A stretch of 64,000 nucleotides of DNA from Mactromeris polynyma (GCA_032209605.1 JASFXZ010000003.1:4714807-4778806), one strand, 5' to 3'. Counted from the first letter of the stretch, positions 22,381 through 35,044 are shown. Notes: generated by a model not told the origin, from the sequence alone. Numbers and translations are program-made.

Positions 22381-23029
22381 CTGGTGGGTAACCCAGGACA
22401 TTGGTGTAACCAGGGATTGTAGGGGGTGTATGCAAGCATTCAGGAATAGAAGGGGATCTGGGTAATGATGATGCTCCCTAGAAAATTTGTGATGCAATAT
22501 GTTGGCAATTTCACAAGCATTATAGAACAATTCATGTAAAGATTATATTTCCAGAAGATTTCTATCACAAAGTGCAATAATTGCATAACATTATTGCATT
22601 CTTAATTTTAGTTTTCTATTTCTGATAGCCAAGAGTACGCAACTGCATATTTAATGAATAGGTAGCTACCCAGCTGCAGGAACACTGGTTAAGTTAACTG
22701 ATCACATTATATAACTGAAATACTGTTGAAAAGTGGTGTACCACTCCAACACAACATCACAGCAATACCATCCTGATTCTTGAAGTCAAGTAGCTGTTTG
22801 ATACGAACGTAACATGTTTAAATTCAATAGTTAGCAGATATAAAAAAAAGATTACATGCTAAACCTGTTCGAGTATTTTAAACAAATATTTTTTTTTTTT
22901 ATATATATTAAACATTAGTGGCGTTTTACGGTGTTAAAATCCAAAAGAATTGGAAATCTGCTTGCACTAACCATTGTGGTTATATACAGGAGCTAGTGCC
23001 TCAATCAAACAACTTAAAAAAGATTGTCA

Positions 23030-23345
23030 CAAGTTTTATCCCTTCTAGAGGCCCTTTATCCCTACTTTAGTATATTTATCCCTCCTAGAGTTCTCTCCCT
23101 TTATCCATTATATAGTTTATTATCCGTCCTAGAGTTCTCTCCTTTTATGCCTTCTAAAGTATATATATCTCTTCTAGAGTTGTCTCCCTTTATCCCTTGT
23201 ATACTCTATTCATCCCTTCTAGAGTTCTCTCCCTTTATCCCTTCTATAGTATATTTATCCCTCCAAGAGTTATCTCCCTTTATCCCTTCTATAGTATATT
23301 TATCCCTCATAGAGTTCCCTCCCTTTATCCGTTCTATAGTATAAG
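23030..23345. repeat. 45-bp minisatellite, about 7 copies
   Basis: Units such as TATCCCTCCTAGAGTTCTCT recur at spacings of 44-46 bp (for example 23077, 23121, 23166, 23210, 23256, 23301). The approximately 15-codon period gives open frames on the + strand, which are not taken as genes. A detached piece lies at 23930-24010. Confidence 0.9.
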
Positions 23346-23929
23346 TTCACATATATTCTGTGGCTCAATAGTTTTGATCGGAGGCAGCATTATAATGTAT
23401 TACCTTAAGTGGAAGAAACAGGAGATTATGTACTCGGAATTTTCATTTTGATTTATAGGGAAGGAAAGTGTTGTTAAACATATCGCTACAGTCAAGTATG
23501 CTTGAATATGGCACTTCATATCTGATTACATGCTTTTATTTGCTAAGAGATTTGTTTGGAATTTTATATGCACTTATGTGCTATTACTTGAACCTATGTT
23601 GAAGATATGCAAAATTAATAACTGAACATTGGTAAAAGGACGTACAGATTTATATAAATTATGAGGAGAAAAACAAACAAATGAATTAATGCAGCTTTAA
23701 AACTATTCAAAAACTGATCTAAACAGAAGTAATGTATAGAAATTATTGATTTTTTTAAATATTACACTTATTTTTCGTAACACTTATCAAACAAAGATAT
23801 TTTCTGTTATTTACCGAATATTTTGTTAGTTTGGCCGTTGGAATTTATTGAATGGTGCGAAAGTTATCTGTTTCTGTAAATCTCTATTAAACAAGTGTCA
23901 AGTCAACAAGCACAGGAAATTATCATGAA

Positions 23930-24012
23930 TTATCTCCCTTATACCTTCTAGTGTTCTCTCCCTTTATCCCTTCTAGAGTCATCTCCCTTTGTCCTTTCTA
24001 TAATATATATAT
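23930..24012. repeat. Outlier block of the 45-bp minisatellite
   Basis: ATCTCCCTTATACCTTCTAG and the following GTTCTCTCCCTTTATCCCTT match the array at 23030-23345, about 0.6 kb away. Confidence 0.75.
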
Positions 24013-24428
24013 TTCATACATATGGGAGAGAACTCTTGACAATCTCCTATGTCAACAAGCTATATGTTGTTATGAGCATGTCACATTTATGATTCATTAT
24101 ACTGCTACAAGCAAGCAATGCTGTAAGGATATTACGAATGTCATATTAAGTAAACCGAGGCCACTTTATGATGAATCATGATTTGGCTGATTCCATAGGC
24201 TGCCATTAGTTATGGTCCCTGACTTTCTTTAGTGCCACTGAATGTTCATATGTCATAATTAATGCTTGAAAGTAATGTATAAACACTGCATTCCACATAT
24301 GTATTTACCCATCATTAATATGACTTTGTGTTGGATGTTTGCATCATTTGTCAACAGTATTTCAGTTGTATGTGACGTCTATTGACCTGAACAGTATTAC
24401 TGAGTGCAAGTTGCTTGCTGAAGAATAT

Positions 24429-24590
24429 AAGAATCTTTCACGAGTTTTGTGGGCGTAACCGGATTTATCCAGCTCTCAGGTAACTGTTTACGTGGCAACT
24501 GTTTACGTGGCAACTCGGCAGAGCCTCTTTCCCAGCAAAACAGTTACCTTGTGTCAGAGATTTCTATCCGTACCGTGGGAAGTTTCTACA
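24429..24590. mobile_element. Short inverted-repeat element, family N copy 3
   Basis: Contains GTAACCGGATTTATCC, AACAGTTACC and GATTTCTATCCGTACC in the family N order. It has a small internal duplication of AACTGTTTACGTGGC. Confidence 0.55.
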
Positions 24591-24989
24591 TTCATCAGCA
24601 AGCAACAGTTACTGTTCCCTTTCCTAGAATAATCTGAGGAGGACAAATGGCTTCGGTTGTATTATTATCAACAAAACTTTCACTGATAACACTCGGGTTT
24701 GAACCTATGATCTCCTGGTTGGTTTGATTGCTCTATTGAAATACATAATGCCAAGTACTTCTAGCTGATTGGACCGTAGATCACGCTTTGTAGTGGGGAA
24801 ATGTGTATTTAACAGTTTTATGGTGGGTAGCGGCTTTGCCAAATGACCAACACCCCCATTAGAGGTTAGTTATTTAGGATTCTGGGGATAATGCAAGATA
24901 CAGAAAGTGTCCCAGTTCCAGAGACATCCTTGTTTTTTACATGCTCTGTGTATATGGAACCTAGTATGTAGGTCTCATCTGAAAGTCCT

Positions 24990-25070
24990 TTAGTTATGCT
25001 AGTGGGGGATCGAACTTGTAACACCTGGATTACTAGCCCAACACATTACCAAGGATCCATTACAATGTGG
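24990..25070 (-). mobile_element. tRNA-like SINE head (minus strand)
   Basis: The reverse complement reads GTGTTGGGCTAGTAATCCAG, then AAGTTCGATCCCCCAC, which looks like an anticodon arm plus a TPsiC/B-box. A similar B-box (AGGTTCAAACCCGAG) lies on the minus strand near 24690-24705. Confidence 0.35.
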
Positions 25071-25138
25071 GCAAATACATCTATTTCACCTACACAAATA
25101 AGTTGACATGATATTTTCTCAGTGTGCAAGTATTACTC

Positions 25139-25310
25139 TCCCTTTATCCATGACAGGCTTTGATATTTAAAGAGTTACTTCCCTTTATCAATGACATACA
25201 TTGACATTTAAAGAGTTTCATCCTTTTATCCATGACAGGCATTAATATTTAAAGAGTTTCTTCCCTTTATCCATGACAGGCATTGATATTTAAAGAGTTT
25301 CTTCCCTTTG
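25139..25310. repeat. 41-bp minisatellite, about 4 copies
   Basis: CCCTTTATCCATGACAGGC and ATATTTAAAGAGTTTCTT repeat at 25140, 25181, 25221, 25263 and 25304. The array ends about 50 bp before the putative exon at 25362. Confidence 0.9.
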
Positions 25311-25361
25311 ACTGTTTAAAGAGAAGTTGCACTGTATTTCTTTATTTCCCTTTATACACAG

Positions 25362-25536
25362 GTCAGGATGGGATATGGTGAAGAACAGTATTGTGGACGA
25401 TGTGTTACCCGATGTTCCCTTATCATTGAGGGCACCTCTCTACCAGATGTCACTGCTTAACTCACTTCAACATAATCCAGCGATGCTGAAAACATGTAAA
25501 AGTGTCATCAAGGCCTTGTTTCCTGTCACGTTTCTG
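25362..25536 (+). CDS. Putative coding exon (possible upstream exon of the EF-hand/WD40 gene)
   Basis: It follows a pyrimidine-rich acceptor, TTTATTTCCCTTTATACACAG, and ends at donor GTAAAT. It encodes 58 residues of well-mixed, protein-like sequence starting SGWDMVKNSIVDDVLPDVPL and ending ALFPVTFL, with an internal ATG at 25374. I do not recognise the product. The phase-0 donor fits the phase-0 acceptor of the 28428 exon. Alternatively it belongs to an unrelated or decayed gene. Confidence 0.5.
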
Positions 25537-25882
25537 GTAAATCACTTTACTGTTACAATAAATAACAAAAAAACGCTTATATGGATTTTTCCCTCGGGAC
25601 AACCCCCCAGACCTCCCCCACCTTTATTGCCGCGGTTTAATTTTGATGCCAAACAAATGTATAAACTTTCAGGCCAGATCTATGTCAATTTAGGTAATAA
25701 ATACATTTGTACATAAAACTATGGTCCAGGTAATATATTCATGCATTTGCTGTTGATATAACAGCACATACACTGATGCATATTTGTTTTATTGAAACCT
25801 AATTGAGCACTATATTTTATATCAACTCATCCAAAATCTACCATTATTCATATTCATGTTTGTAATGCAATATAACAATATA

Positions 25883-26370
25883 ATGGTACTGAGATGTTTT
25901 ACTGTGTTCCGAGAGTTAGGACATGTACTGAGATGTTTCAACTGTGTACAGAGATCCAGGACATGTACTGAGATTTTTAATCTGTGCAAAGAGACCCAGG
26001 ACATGTACTGAGATTTTTAATCTGTGTAAAGAGACCCAGGACATGTACTGAGATTTTTAATCTGTGTAAAGAGACCCAGGACATGTACTGAGATTTTTAA
26101 TCTGTGTAAAGAGACCCAGGACATGTACTGAGATTTTTTACTGTATACAGAGAGTTACGACATGTACTGAGATGTTTAAACTGTGCACAGAGAGTTAGGA
26201 CAGATGTTCAAATTTTTAAACTGTTTACCACAAAGCAGGACAGACATTGAGATGTTTAGACTATATACAGAGAAGAGTGTTAAGAATGGGTACAGAAAGC
26301 TAAAGCATTTATTGAAGTAATGTTTGAACTGTGTACACCAGAGAGTTAGGACAGATATGGAGACGTTACG
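25883..26370. repeat. 40-bp minisatellite, about 11 copies
   Basis: Unit ACATGTACTGAGATTTTTAA, then CTGTGTAAAGAGACCCAGG. It is exact at 40 bp in the centre (25960-26120) and diverged at both edges; a last decayed unit lies at about 26322-26370. Confidence 0.92.
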
Positions 26371-27989
26371 ACTTGACGTTGGTACTTAAAACTTTTATCA
26401 GAACACACTGCTAACCACCCTGCTATCAACCATTCAGCTATCTAAATTTGAACAAATACTCAACCACTTCATTGTGACATCATTTTAAAATAATTTACAG
26501 GTATGTAAATAAAAAATGGCTGTTGTACCCCCATTGCCCTGTTTAATGGAATGAAGACACTTTAACATTGTTCTGCTATGAGCTTGATTTAGTGGACATT
26601 TTCTCTTCAATATTCAACATTGTATGATATCCCAGTATAGAGGATAGTTTTGGTTTATATATGTACAATTTGATACAGTTGACAAAATGTTGACATTTTT
26701 AACACAAAGTTTACTTTGTTAATTTGTTATATAATTACTCAAATACAAAGTAGCAAACTTTGAGCGTGACATTGAGGTATTCCGTATTTACAATGGTCAG
26801 CTAGTGTCTGTTAAGTCGTTCTTTGAGATGAGATGATTATCTAATAATACGGAGCAGTGTAAAAGTGTCTTTGCTCAAGGAGTTAAAATTGATGAACACA
26901 TGTTTGATTGGTGCAAATGGATATATAATAGTTTTATGTTCTATTGATGTTTTACAACAATTGCAGAGTGTGTCTAAGTTGTTGGATACAGTCAGAAATC
27001 AGATAAAAAAATTACAAATAAAACATGTGATCAGTAAAATCTTCTTATTCAATGAAAAGTTCAATATTAAAATATGACATAGAAAAAATGTAAGATTTCA
27101 ATTTGATTTGACAGATACTTTTCAATTGTACAGATTAAGTAGGAATTAAGTGGTTATAGAAAGGGGCCTATGTGACTTAAGATAACATCCTCAAATGAAG
27201 TGAAAGTGGCGTGTTTCTATTCTGTTATATGGAACATAACTTATCACAGTCTTAACAATATTGGCGACTTTACCTTTGCTATGGATGTTTTAAAAGATGT
27301 GCTTTCTATATTGCGTCAATATGATTTAAAATTCACTTTTCTTGAACTTGAAGCAGCTTGTTAAGATCGGAATTGAATGATATATTGGAATATTTATCAT
27401 TATAATTTATTTTGAGTGGAATACTTAGTCATATAATGATAAATGTGTTTTATGGCTAATAAATATTACGAAGATTTTTCAAATTCTGTGAAACGGAGAA
27501 AGGTTACGTTAGTAGCTTGTGTAGTGGCCGCGTGGTGATAAGCATTGTTGAACAGCAGACAACAATCACTTGAAATGTGGATGTAGTTTGGAGTTGTTTA
27601 ATTTTCTTGGAAGAAATCTAAGTTTTGAAGAGAACAAATAATACTACCCTATTGGGTTCTGCTCGGATTGTATTAGATATATATTCAAATTTTTGTAGAA
27701 GAGTATTGTTAAAATAGTTATTCTATTAATTCTGGATTGGATTGTGAATATTTTTTGTCTCTCAGTGTCTTACAATAACTTTGAAATTAATTGTTAACTT
27801 ATATAATTCTGAAAGTGGTACTTCATATTTAATTTAAGTTAATGACATTGATCTCCTCAATGAGTTATGGCCCTTGTATCATGAAATTCATGTTGTATTT
27901 TGGAATACTGTATAGTGAAGTTCACAAAATGTAAGAAAAGCAGTTTGTAGCTGTACAGAAACTTATTATTTGCTATCCTATCCATCATC
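26371..27989. other. No recognised feature
   Basis: AT-rich non-coding sequence. An open stretch near 26865-27077 has leucine-rich low-complexity content, no splice context and no recognised motif. Confidence 0.5.
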
Positions 27990-28136
27990 ATGTCTCTACG
28001 ACCATGGACTGTGGCCCATCCTGAGAGAATTGACGAGATCGGTACCGGTCTAGCATTAAGGAGTACCTTTAAACAAAGGAGAGCTAAAACTTCTATCAAC
28101 AAAGTTCGATTCTTGTTTAATGATGACAATGAAAAG
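27990..28136 (+). CDS. Putative alternative first coding exon of the EF-hand/WD40 gene
   Basis: ATG in the context CATCATCATGT opens 49 codons (MSLRPWTVAHPERIDEIGTG, then basic RRAKTSINKVRFLFNDD) ending at donor GTAATG in phase 0. An in-frame stop lies just upstream at 27948. Its phase joins exactly to the exon at 28428. The composition is clearly protein-like, but I do not recognise a domain. Confidence 0.6.
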
Positions 28137-28190
28137 GTAATGTTGACGATAGGACAATATTTACAAATACAGAAGGGACATTAGATCCCC

Positions 28191-28213
28191 GTGGGGGGCG
28201 GGGGGGGGTGGGT
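28191..28213 (+). other. G-run with G-quadruplex potential
   Basis: Runs of six, nine and three G residues in about 23 bp, inside the intron between the 27990 and 28428 exons. Confidence 0.6.
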
Positions 28214-28427
28214 TTCAGCGATACCTTGCAGTATTAAATTCGGCACTTTTTTGGCATGGATTGCAATAAAACCGAGTCTTTCAATAAAAATGTACTTCTT
28301 GTGGTTGAATTGAATGCTAGAAACATGTGTCATCTATTAACTAAGTATGAAACACACAATACTTCTTCGTTAGATTTTTATGGATCATAACCAGGAAACT
28401 TGGTAATCAGTATTTTTCTTCTTTCAG

Positions 28428-28492
28428 CTTCCGAAAATCCATGAAGAAGGGAAAAGAAGGAAAAGTTTCAGCAATCCGGAAAAGATTGAAAG
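28428..28492 (+). CDS. Putative second 5' exon of the EF-hand/WD40 gene
   Basis: Acceptor TTCTTCTTTCAG; strong donor GTAAGC. It encodes LPKIHEEGKRRKSFSNPEKI and following ER, ending in phase 2 (AG plus T of the next exon = Ser). It can receive either 27990-28136 or 25362-25536 (both phase 0) and feeds in phase into 55266. A minisatellite starts about 30 bp after its donor. Confidence 0.6.
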
Positions 28493-28519
28493 GTAAGCAC
28501 ATGGTTGTATAATGTATTG

Positions 28520-29118
28520 AAGAATGGAATGGAATACATGTATGGGGTATTCAAGTCACGGAATGGAATACATCTATGGGGTATTCAAGTCATGGAATGG
28601 AATACAATTTGTATGGGGTATTCAAGTCATGGAATGGAATACATGTATGGGGTATTCAAGTCATGGAATGGAATACAATTTGTATGGGGTATTCAAGTCA
28701 TGGAATGGAATACATGTATGGGGTATTCAAGTCATGGAATGGAATACAATTTGTATGGGGTATTCAAGTCATGGAATGGAATACATGTATGGGGTATTCA
28801 AGTCATGGAATGGAATACAATTTGTATGGGGTATTCAAGTCATGGAATGGAATACATGTATGGGGTATTCAAGTCACGGAATGGAATACATGTATGGGGT
28901 ATTCAAGTCACGGAATGGAATACATGTATGGGGTATTCAAGTCACGGAATGGAATACATGTATGGGGTATTCAAGTCACGGAATGGAATACATGTATGGG
29001 GTATTCAAGTCACGGAATGGAATACATGTATGGGGTATTCAAGTCATGGAATGGAATACATGTATGGGGTATTCAAGTCACGGAATGGAATACATGTATG
29101 GGGAATTCAAGTCAATCG
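28520..29118. repeat. 34/37-bp higher-order minisatellite, 17 units
   Basis: Basic unit GAATGGAATACATGTATGGG, then GTATTCAAGTCACG (34 bp). Four units carry a TTT-type 3-bp insertion (37 bp; ACAATTTGTATGG) and alternate with 34-bp units as a 71-bp dimer from about 28595 to 28845; the rest are all 34 bp. All three + frames are open through the array because the unit lacks stops in every frame. It is not regarded as coding. Confidence 0.95.
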
Positions 29119-29747
29119 GAATGTGTAAAATGAATGATTAATAATCATTTTATTGGTTTAAGCAGTGTCCCAAAACTTAGGGTCATTACTGTACAATATG
29201 TTGACTTGTCTCTGCCTGTAACAGACTTTTACTTATAACTCTTCGTAGTTAGAAGCATACAAAACTAAGGAAATTAAACTCAATGGTAAGTTGTTACCAT
29301 GAGATGTGAACTACAAGCAAACAGTAGTTTCCCATGTTTCATGTACCGGTATTACTCAGCACTAATAAGAATCTTCCTCTTTTTTGCTAATTTCCATTTT
29401 TTGGAAAAAAATGTGAAATATAAGTTGTGAGATTTGATCAGCGATGCTTATGTTTATAGATGGTTGTAGGGGATATCCTAAGATTTTTAAGGTTTTCATT
29501 TTTTCCAATGAGCACTCTTAGCCCTGATAAATGGTAGTTATTGACAGAAAGTCTCTATCACTAACATATATTTGATTGTAGGCATTTTTGTTTACTGAGG
29601 CCTCATAATATTTGAGTACAAATATTGGTATACGTTTCTATGAAACTACAAGTCAATAGCAACAAAGTATATTTCTTTCAGGTAAAGTTGTTGTTTTCTT
29701 AACAAATTTGCAACTTTGTACATGTATCAGTTTTATATCAAAGGCAA

Positions 29748-29978
29748 GGCCATACTTAAAAAAGTGTTTGTTTGGCATAACCCTACCTAGCAAAACGTAG
29801 GTGGGTTGGTAGGTACAGTATATCTTCTTCTTTTTTTGAAAATTATTTTTTTAGTAGTGTTAACTATTAATGTGTTGCTAAAAAATTCCCATTTAGACCC
29901 CTGAAACAATTTTTTGAGTAAGGGCCATTTTCATGGGTAGGTAGGGTTATGGAGAACAAACCAAAAATAATTATGGCC
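29748..29978. mobile_element. MITE family H, copy 2 (231 bp)
   Basis: Ends GGCCATA...TATGGCC. The inner arms GGCATAACCCTACCTA and TAGGTAGGGTTATGG are inverted. It is the same family as 16960-17156. Confidence 0.75.
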
Positions 29979-31118
29979 TAAGTTGATAGACTGGAATGAA
30001 ATGTCTATGAGAACACATTACAAATAAATACTTTATGTGTCATTCTTATATCAATATTTGCGAACGGGAAATATTTATACTGTTGCATTGTTGATTGCAT
30101 CATGAGTACTCTCTTTGAGAGAGGTAGGAATTAATACATGTACCTACATGCTTTACTTCTCCGGATTCCACTCAGTTGACAACAGGACCAAGATTAGATT
30201 TGTTGGACTTATAAGATTGACACATCAAATTCTTTGTACTGATCAATTTTGTGCTTGTCAACATGGTTGAAGAAACGGTGAAATGTATTTATGAGATAAT
30301 AAGTTATGTAATGATAACAACTCTTTGTTCAATATTGTTACATGTATATCATGTTATGTATTCTGTGGACATTTTTTGTAAATTTTGTTATTCTGAGCAG
30401 ACATGAAATAGTATCAAAATTGAGTTAAATTTAGAAATCAATCAAAGGACTGAAGGCACTTCCATGGCAAGACTGGATTTTCCATATTATCGCATAAGAA
30501 ATTAATAAGCGACTATTCGGGTAAACTCATTCGCCTAAAAGTACACAATAATCCAGAAAAGCCGTTTATATCAAGACTCCCGCCGTTCCACAATTAAAAT
30601 ATCCCTGACAAATCAGCCATTATACTCATCAAATCTATAATAAAACCAGAGGAATTTACATGTACTATTTTCTGGGGACGATGAATGTGGCGGTACTTCG
30701 AGTAGACCATCCAGTTGATGATGATCACAATGAGACGCTCAAGCTCCTCACTGAACAAAGGACACAATTCCTGTGTAAACAGTTGAGAAGTATTTACTGA
30801 CTGCGGCAAAAACATTCCTGGATTTCGTTCAAGTTCCTCACTTTCATGTTTGCGTCACCCAATTTCTCGTCACTTTTTATCTCATCATATGTATGTTTGT
30901 TTAAGTATCTGAGCGATAAAACACTTTCTATTTGTAAACCAGATACTTGTGTTGGTACCTGGCCCTAATTTGATGCCGTCAGATATTTAAGACACCCAGA
31001 AGTGCTTGAATATAAAAGTGGTGCTTTTATTGGCCAGGTATTCAGGCACCTGGTATTATGTAGATTTATTGCCCATGTGACAAGGAGAAGTATTTGTAAG
31101 ATTGTTAAATGTAGAGTA
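29979..31118. other. No recognised feature
   Basis: AT-rich non-coding sequence. An antisense open stretch at 30594-30815 (73 codons) has mixed composition but no recognised motif or splice signals. Confidence 0.45.
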
Positions 31119-31295
31119 CGGTAAAACCTCAATACAAAGACCACCCTTGGGACCCATGAAAACTGGTCTTCTCATTGAGGTGGTCTTTATATTGAGGTTG
31201 AATAAAGAGCAAAACAGTGAAAATGGACTTGAAAATTGTTTCGTAATTTTGAGGTGGTTTTATTATTGAGGTGGTCTTTTAGTGAGATTTTACTG
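31119..31295. mobile_element. 177-bp pogo-like MITE, family B
   Basis: CGGTAAAACCTCAATACAAA at the left and the inverse TTTTAGTGAGATTTTACTG at the right, with TA on both sides (31117-31118, 31296-31297). It contains paired GACCACC/GGTGGTC motifs. Confidence 0.85.
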
Positions 31296-31865
31296 TAATT
31301 GAGGTAAAACATATTTGAACAGTTCTTGTGAACAAATTAAAGACATCATAGCTGGTATAGTAAAGTTCCAGACTGCATGTTATACACTGAAAATGATGAG
31401 GCTATTTTGGAAGAGGAAAAAGACGCTAATGAATGAAACAAACATAGGCTTGTTCTGGTCATGATGTGTGCTATGGAAATATCTGCTTGTCTTATTCCAA
31501 CTCAACTAAGAATGGTGGCACATACATGTACTGTATAAAACTTCTAATGTTCATCCTGTAATCCAAGTGGACTGGAATTCTCAATATAATAAGAAAGGCT
31601 GGGTTAAATAGCTTATTATCTTGTCATCTTATTCATTTTTTGCCATTTTGAGAAAATCACATTGAATAATATGTAATATGAATTCTTAACAAGTTACAAG
31701 TTGCGGGATTGGGATTTGTGATTTAGCTTTTTTCTATAAGTTGGTGAGTATATCGACTGTAAAGAGCTCATCAAGATGGTAAAAACATACAAAAAAATTC
31801 CCATATCACCAAAAATTGTGTTACAGGTAGAATTAAGATGACAATGTCTTGCGCATGCAATAGAT

Positions 31866-32078
31866 ATATTTGTACTCTGGATAAGTAAAAATGTGGGTTT
31901 TTTCCTTCTATTCCTGCAGCACAAACAGCAATATGCCGTCAAAATTGTGCTCGAATCGCAATGGAAACAAAGACAGATTTTATGTCTGTCTCAGAACTTC
32001 AATGGATCTAAAATTAAAATTTGTTTGTACCGCTGGTAAAAACCCATTTTAGCGAATTCCAGATTTCATCTATTCTGA
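31866..32078 (+). repeat. Dispersed repeat family G, copy 1
   Basis: Colinear for about 200 bp with 55857-56064, sharing TACTCTGGAT, TCTAAAATTAAA and GTGCTC.AAT.GCAATG.AAAC. The class is unknown. Confidence 0.75.
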
Positions 32079-32935
32079 CAGCCACTGAGAATATGTTTCA
32101 TGTTGAACAAGGGAGATAACTATTGGACGTTTGTACAGATAATACCACAAATCCTGGTTCTCCTTCACAACTGGTCACTTGTTTAGTATGTACATAACTA
32201 TAAGGAAAAGATTTACTAGAAATAGAATTCAAAATAAGTTCAATCATAAAGTTAGGATATGGTATCAAAATGTGCAACATGCTAAGGGAAGTAAGTAGGT
32301 ATGATGTTTATTGAAGGATTGGAAGAGTTGCCTCCCCTAATTTTTTCTGTTCAAAAGTATTTCTGTTCAGATTTATTTATGATGATGAATGGTTTATTAA
32401 AAATCTTCTTTAGACATACATTCCTATCATTATAAATGGCAGCACAACATTTTACAAAGTTCTTTTTGTTGTATCTTTTTTTTACTTTTAAATTAAGAGG
32501 ACATATTACCGTACTGAGACATTGTGTTCCTAAAATAGAGAATCCATTAAATATAATACTCAAGTGTCTATCAATCATGATTTCCATGTGTTTGTTTGAA
32601 GTGGAGCAAGAGTAAAAATCTGGTAAGAGTTTAGTGAAAACCTCTCGTCACCACGCTTTCAAGTAACATAAGTGGATTTTGATTGATTTGTTGGGAGATT
32701 TTGTGATACCTTGGTATGTCGGTAAGACGGTAAAATACCAGGTTTGTGTGAAGAGATCATGACATGCATCTATTACGTTGACATCGTACAATTATGCTAT
32801 TTACATGATATACAACTGTTTGTATTGTAATAATATTGATCTGGGAACGAATAATTGTAACATGATAGTAACTTGCCCAAGTTTGGCGTTACATAACACT
32901 TTTGATTCATTGTTAGAATTAAATGTTTTTAATGT

Positions 32936-33010
32936 ATAATCTTTATTTCGTCTCATCTATATACATGTACATACATTTTACAATAGCATAAAAACAGAGT
33001 TAACTATTAG
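32936..33010. repeat. Dispersed repeat family M, copy 1
   Basis: AATCTTTATTTCGTCTCATC and the following TACATGTACATACATTTTAC resemble 44940-45010. Read on the minus strand it ends in AATAAAGATTAT, as in some non-LTR 3' tails (inference). Confidence 0.45.
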
Positions 33011-33600
33011 TAAATAGCCACTCTTAATAAGAGTTATAAGTAACTAGACAGTACAATAAAACATCAAATTATCACAATCATGATACGTTAAGATATTAGA
33101 CATTACACAATAGTGTGTAATAAATATTTACCTATATGCATATAAAACTGAAAAACCAGTTGTTAATTGTAATTAAAAATAGTTATAAAGCAAAAACATG
33201 TGTAAGAAGCAGAATAATATCTTGCACTATTGCGCATACATAAAAAATAATATGAAATCCATTTAGGACCAATCAGATTGGTCCTAATTTAATTAACAGC
33301 TGTTTTTTCAGATGTAATAAAAGCTATGACATACTATTATACATAAAATATGTGCATTATTTACAGAGATAAAAAGTACGACGCTGTAAGATATTATGAC
33401 AGGTTTTGGCACATAACCTCATCATATCTGAATTATTAAAAAGGAAGACTAACTTATCATTTTTAGACATGTGTGTAAAATTATCATCAATGAAATGACT
33501 GAGTAACAGAAAACGGTTCAACAGTCATGCTTTGATGAACACCCTGATGTTTGGAAGAGGGGTTTGTTGATAGACATCATTCTCTCTATTCAGAGGCTGA

Positions 33601-33620
33601 GGGGGGAGGGGGAGGGGGGG
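33601..33620 (+). other. G-rich tract with G-quadruplex potential
   Basis: Three long G runs (6, 5 and 7) separated by single A residues. Confidence 0.6.
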
Positions 33621-35040
33621 CTCAACAATATCATACTAGTCGTCTCCACAAGAAATGAATATAATGTACTTTAGTCAGTTTAATTTTTTTGGGTTCTGAT
33701 TAATTGATCACAAATTTCAAATAGTATTAAAACTCTTTTACAGATAAAAGTTTTTCTGAATACCTTTTATTTATAGCTCGGTAAAAAATGTGTATGGTCT
33801 GTTTTTATGCACTTGAGAACAGTTGTTAACAAACTGTGAGGTGCTCAGCCAATGAAAACGTGTTTTGAAAAATATTGACCAATAGAATTTGTGAACACAA
33901 TAATGGTATTTTCAACTAATTTTGAATTGAACGTACAAGTTCCAATACATATACAAGCAAAACTCTTCTAATCAAAATTCTATATGAACAAATAGCTACA
34001 CATTGAGCTAATCTAGTCTATCTTTGTATACATAAAGAGGCAGATAGACTTGTTTTGTAGTCACTCCATGATGTATGCCCAGTAGTTCAAGAGTTGTCTC
34101 TGAAGTGCATTATAGCAATTTCTCTCACTATTTATCTTCACATTTTGTCGTAACAAGAAACATGGTATCAAGTGTTTAGTATCAACCTTACAAAGTGTAA
34201 ACATTATGAAATTCCAGGTTCTGTTATGTTCTATTCTAATCTTCATAAGATACAGTACAAATAACTGGTAAATGGACATGTTGATAACTTCGATTTGTCT
34301 GTAGAAATACTGGGCAGATAATTGGTATTACCGTGTATTTGCTCGACCCCTCTCGTAATGGATTGGGCAAACATTTTGTTAACTCTGTACACTTGGACTA
34401 TTTACTTAAGTTGTTTGTATTTTCCTTATAGACATTGTTTAGGTCCACAATGAATAAATAATAAATTAATCTCTCTCTCCGGTCCTGTGCGAGTTAATTG
34501 GTTGAAAACAATAATTCAACATAGTTCCGGTCGTGGGTATGCTCTCCATTTATTCTGGTGTTGATTATTGCTTTTTTGTTATGAAATTTATTATTTATTT
34601 TTATAAAATGTACGTAATGAAACGGTCAGACTGTGCAACATGTCACAGTGTTGTGGAACATTATTAATTTATTATGTATGGAGAATTAAAAGTTGACATT
34701 TTCTCTGTGCTTAATTGTATGTAATTTATGACTACATTGTAAAGAAGGATATCATGACCTAATAAGGTCAAAAAGTGGATTATAGAACAGTATTTCATTT
34801 ATTTATGTTAATTATATGGAAGACAGTGTATTGCTATGATGTTATATCTGGAATAATTAATCAAACTAATTAATGTTTCTATTTTTGGATCATCAGGACC
34901 ACGAATTAATGCTTTTGTTGTAATTTATTAGACTGATTTCTGTAGTTACATGCATTCTGCATATATGAACACAAATAATTTACCTTATTGATATCTGACA
35001 TAGACAAATATAATCATTAATGATTGAATACTAAATGTAG
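33621..35040. other. No recognised feature
   Basis: AT-rich, no coding signal on either strand that I can support. Confidence 0.45.
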
Positions 35041-35044
35041 GTAG

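Noticed and set aside
23024..23451. Open frames rich in SPFIP/LSLYPF repeats
   Set aside because: They are encoded entirely by the 45-bp minisatellite and have no independent support.
25883..26370. CRISPR-like repeat array
   Set aside because: Here and in the other arrays the units are directly adjacent with no unique spacers, in a clearly eukaryotic context.
28505..29141. Three overlapping + open frames of about 200 codons
   Set aside because: All come from the 34/37-bp satellite, which lacks stops in every + frame. The peptide repeat is the same in all three.
30594..30815. 73-codon minus-strand open frame with mixed composition
   Set aside because: I could not match it to any family or find splice signals; recorded only as unassigned.
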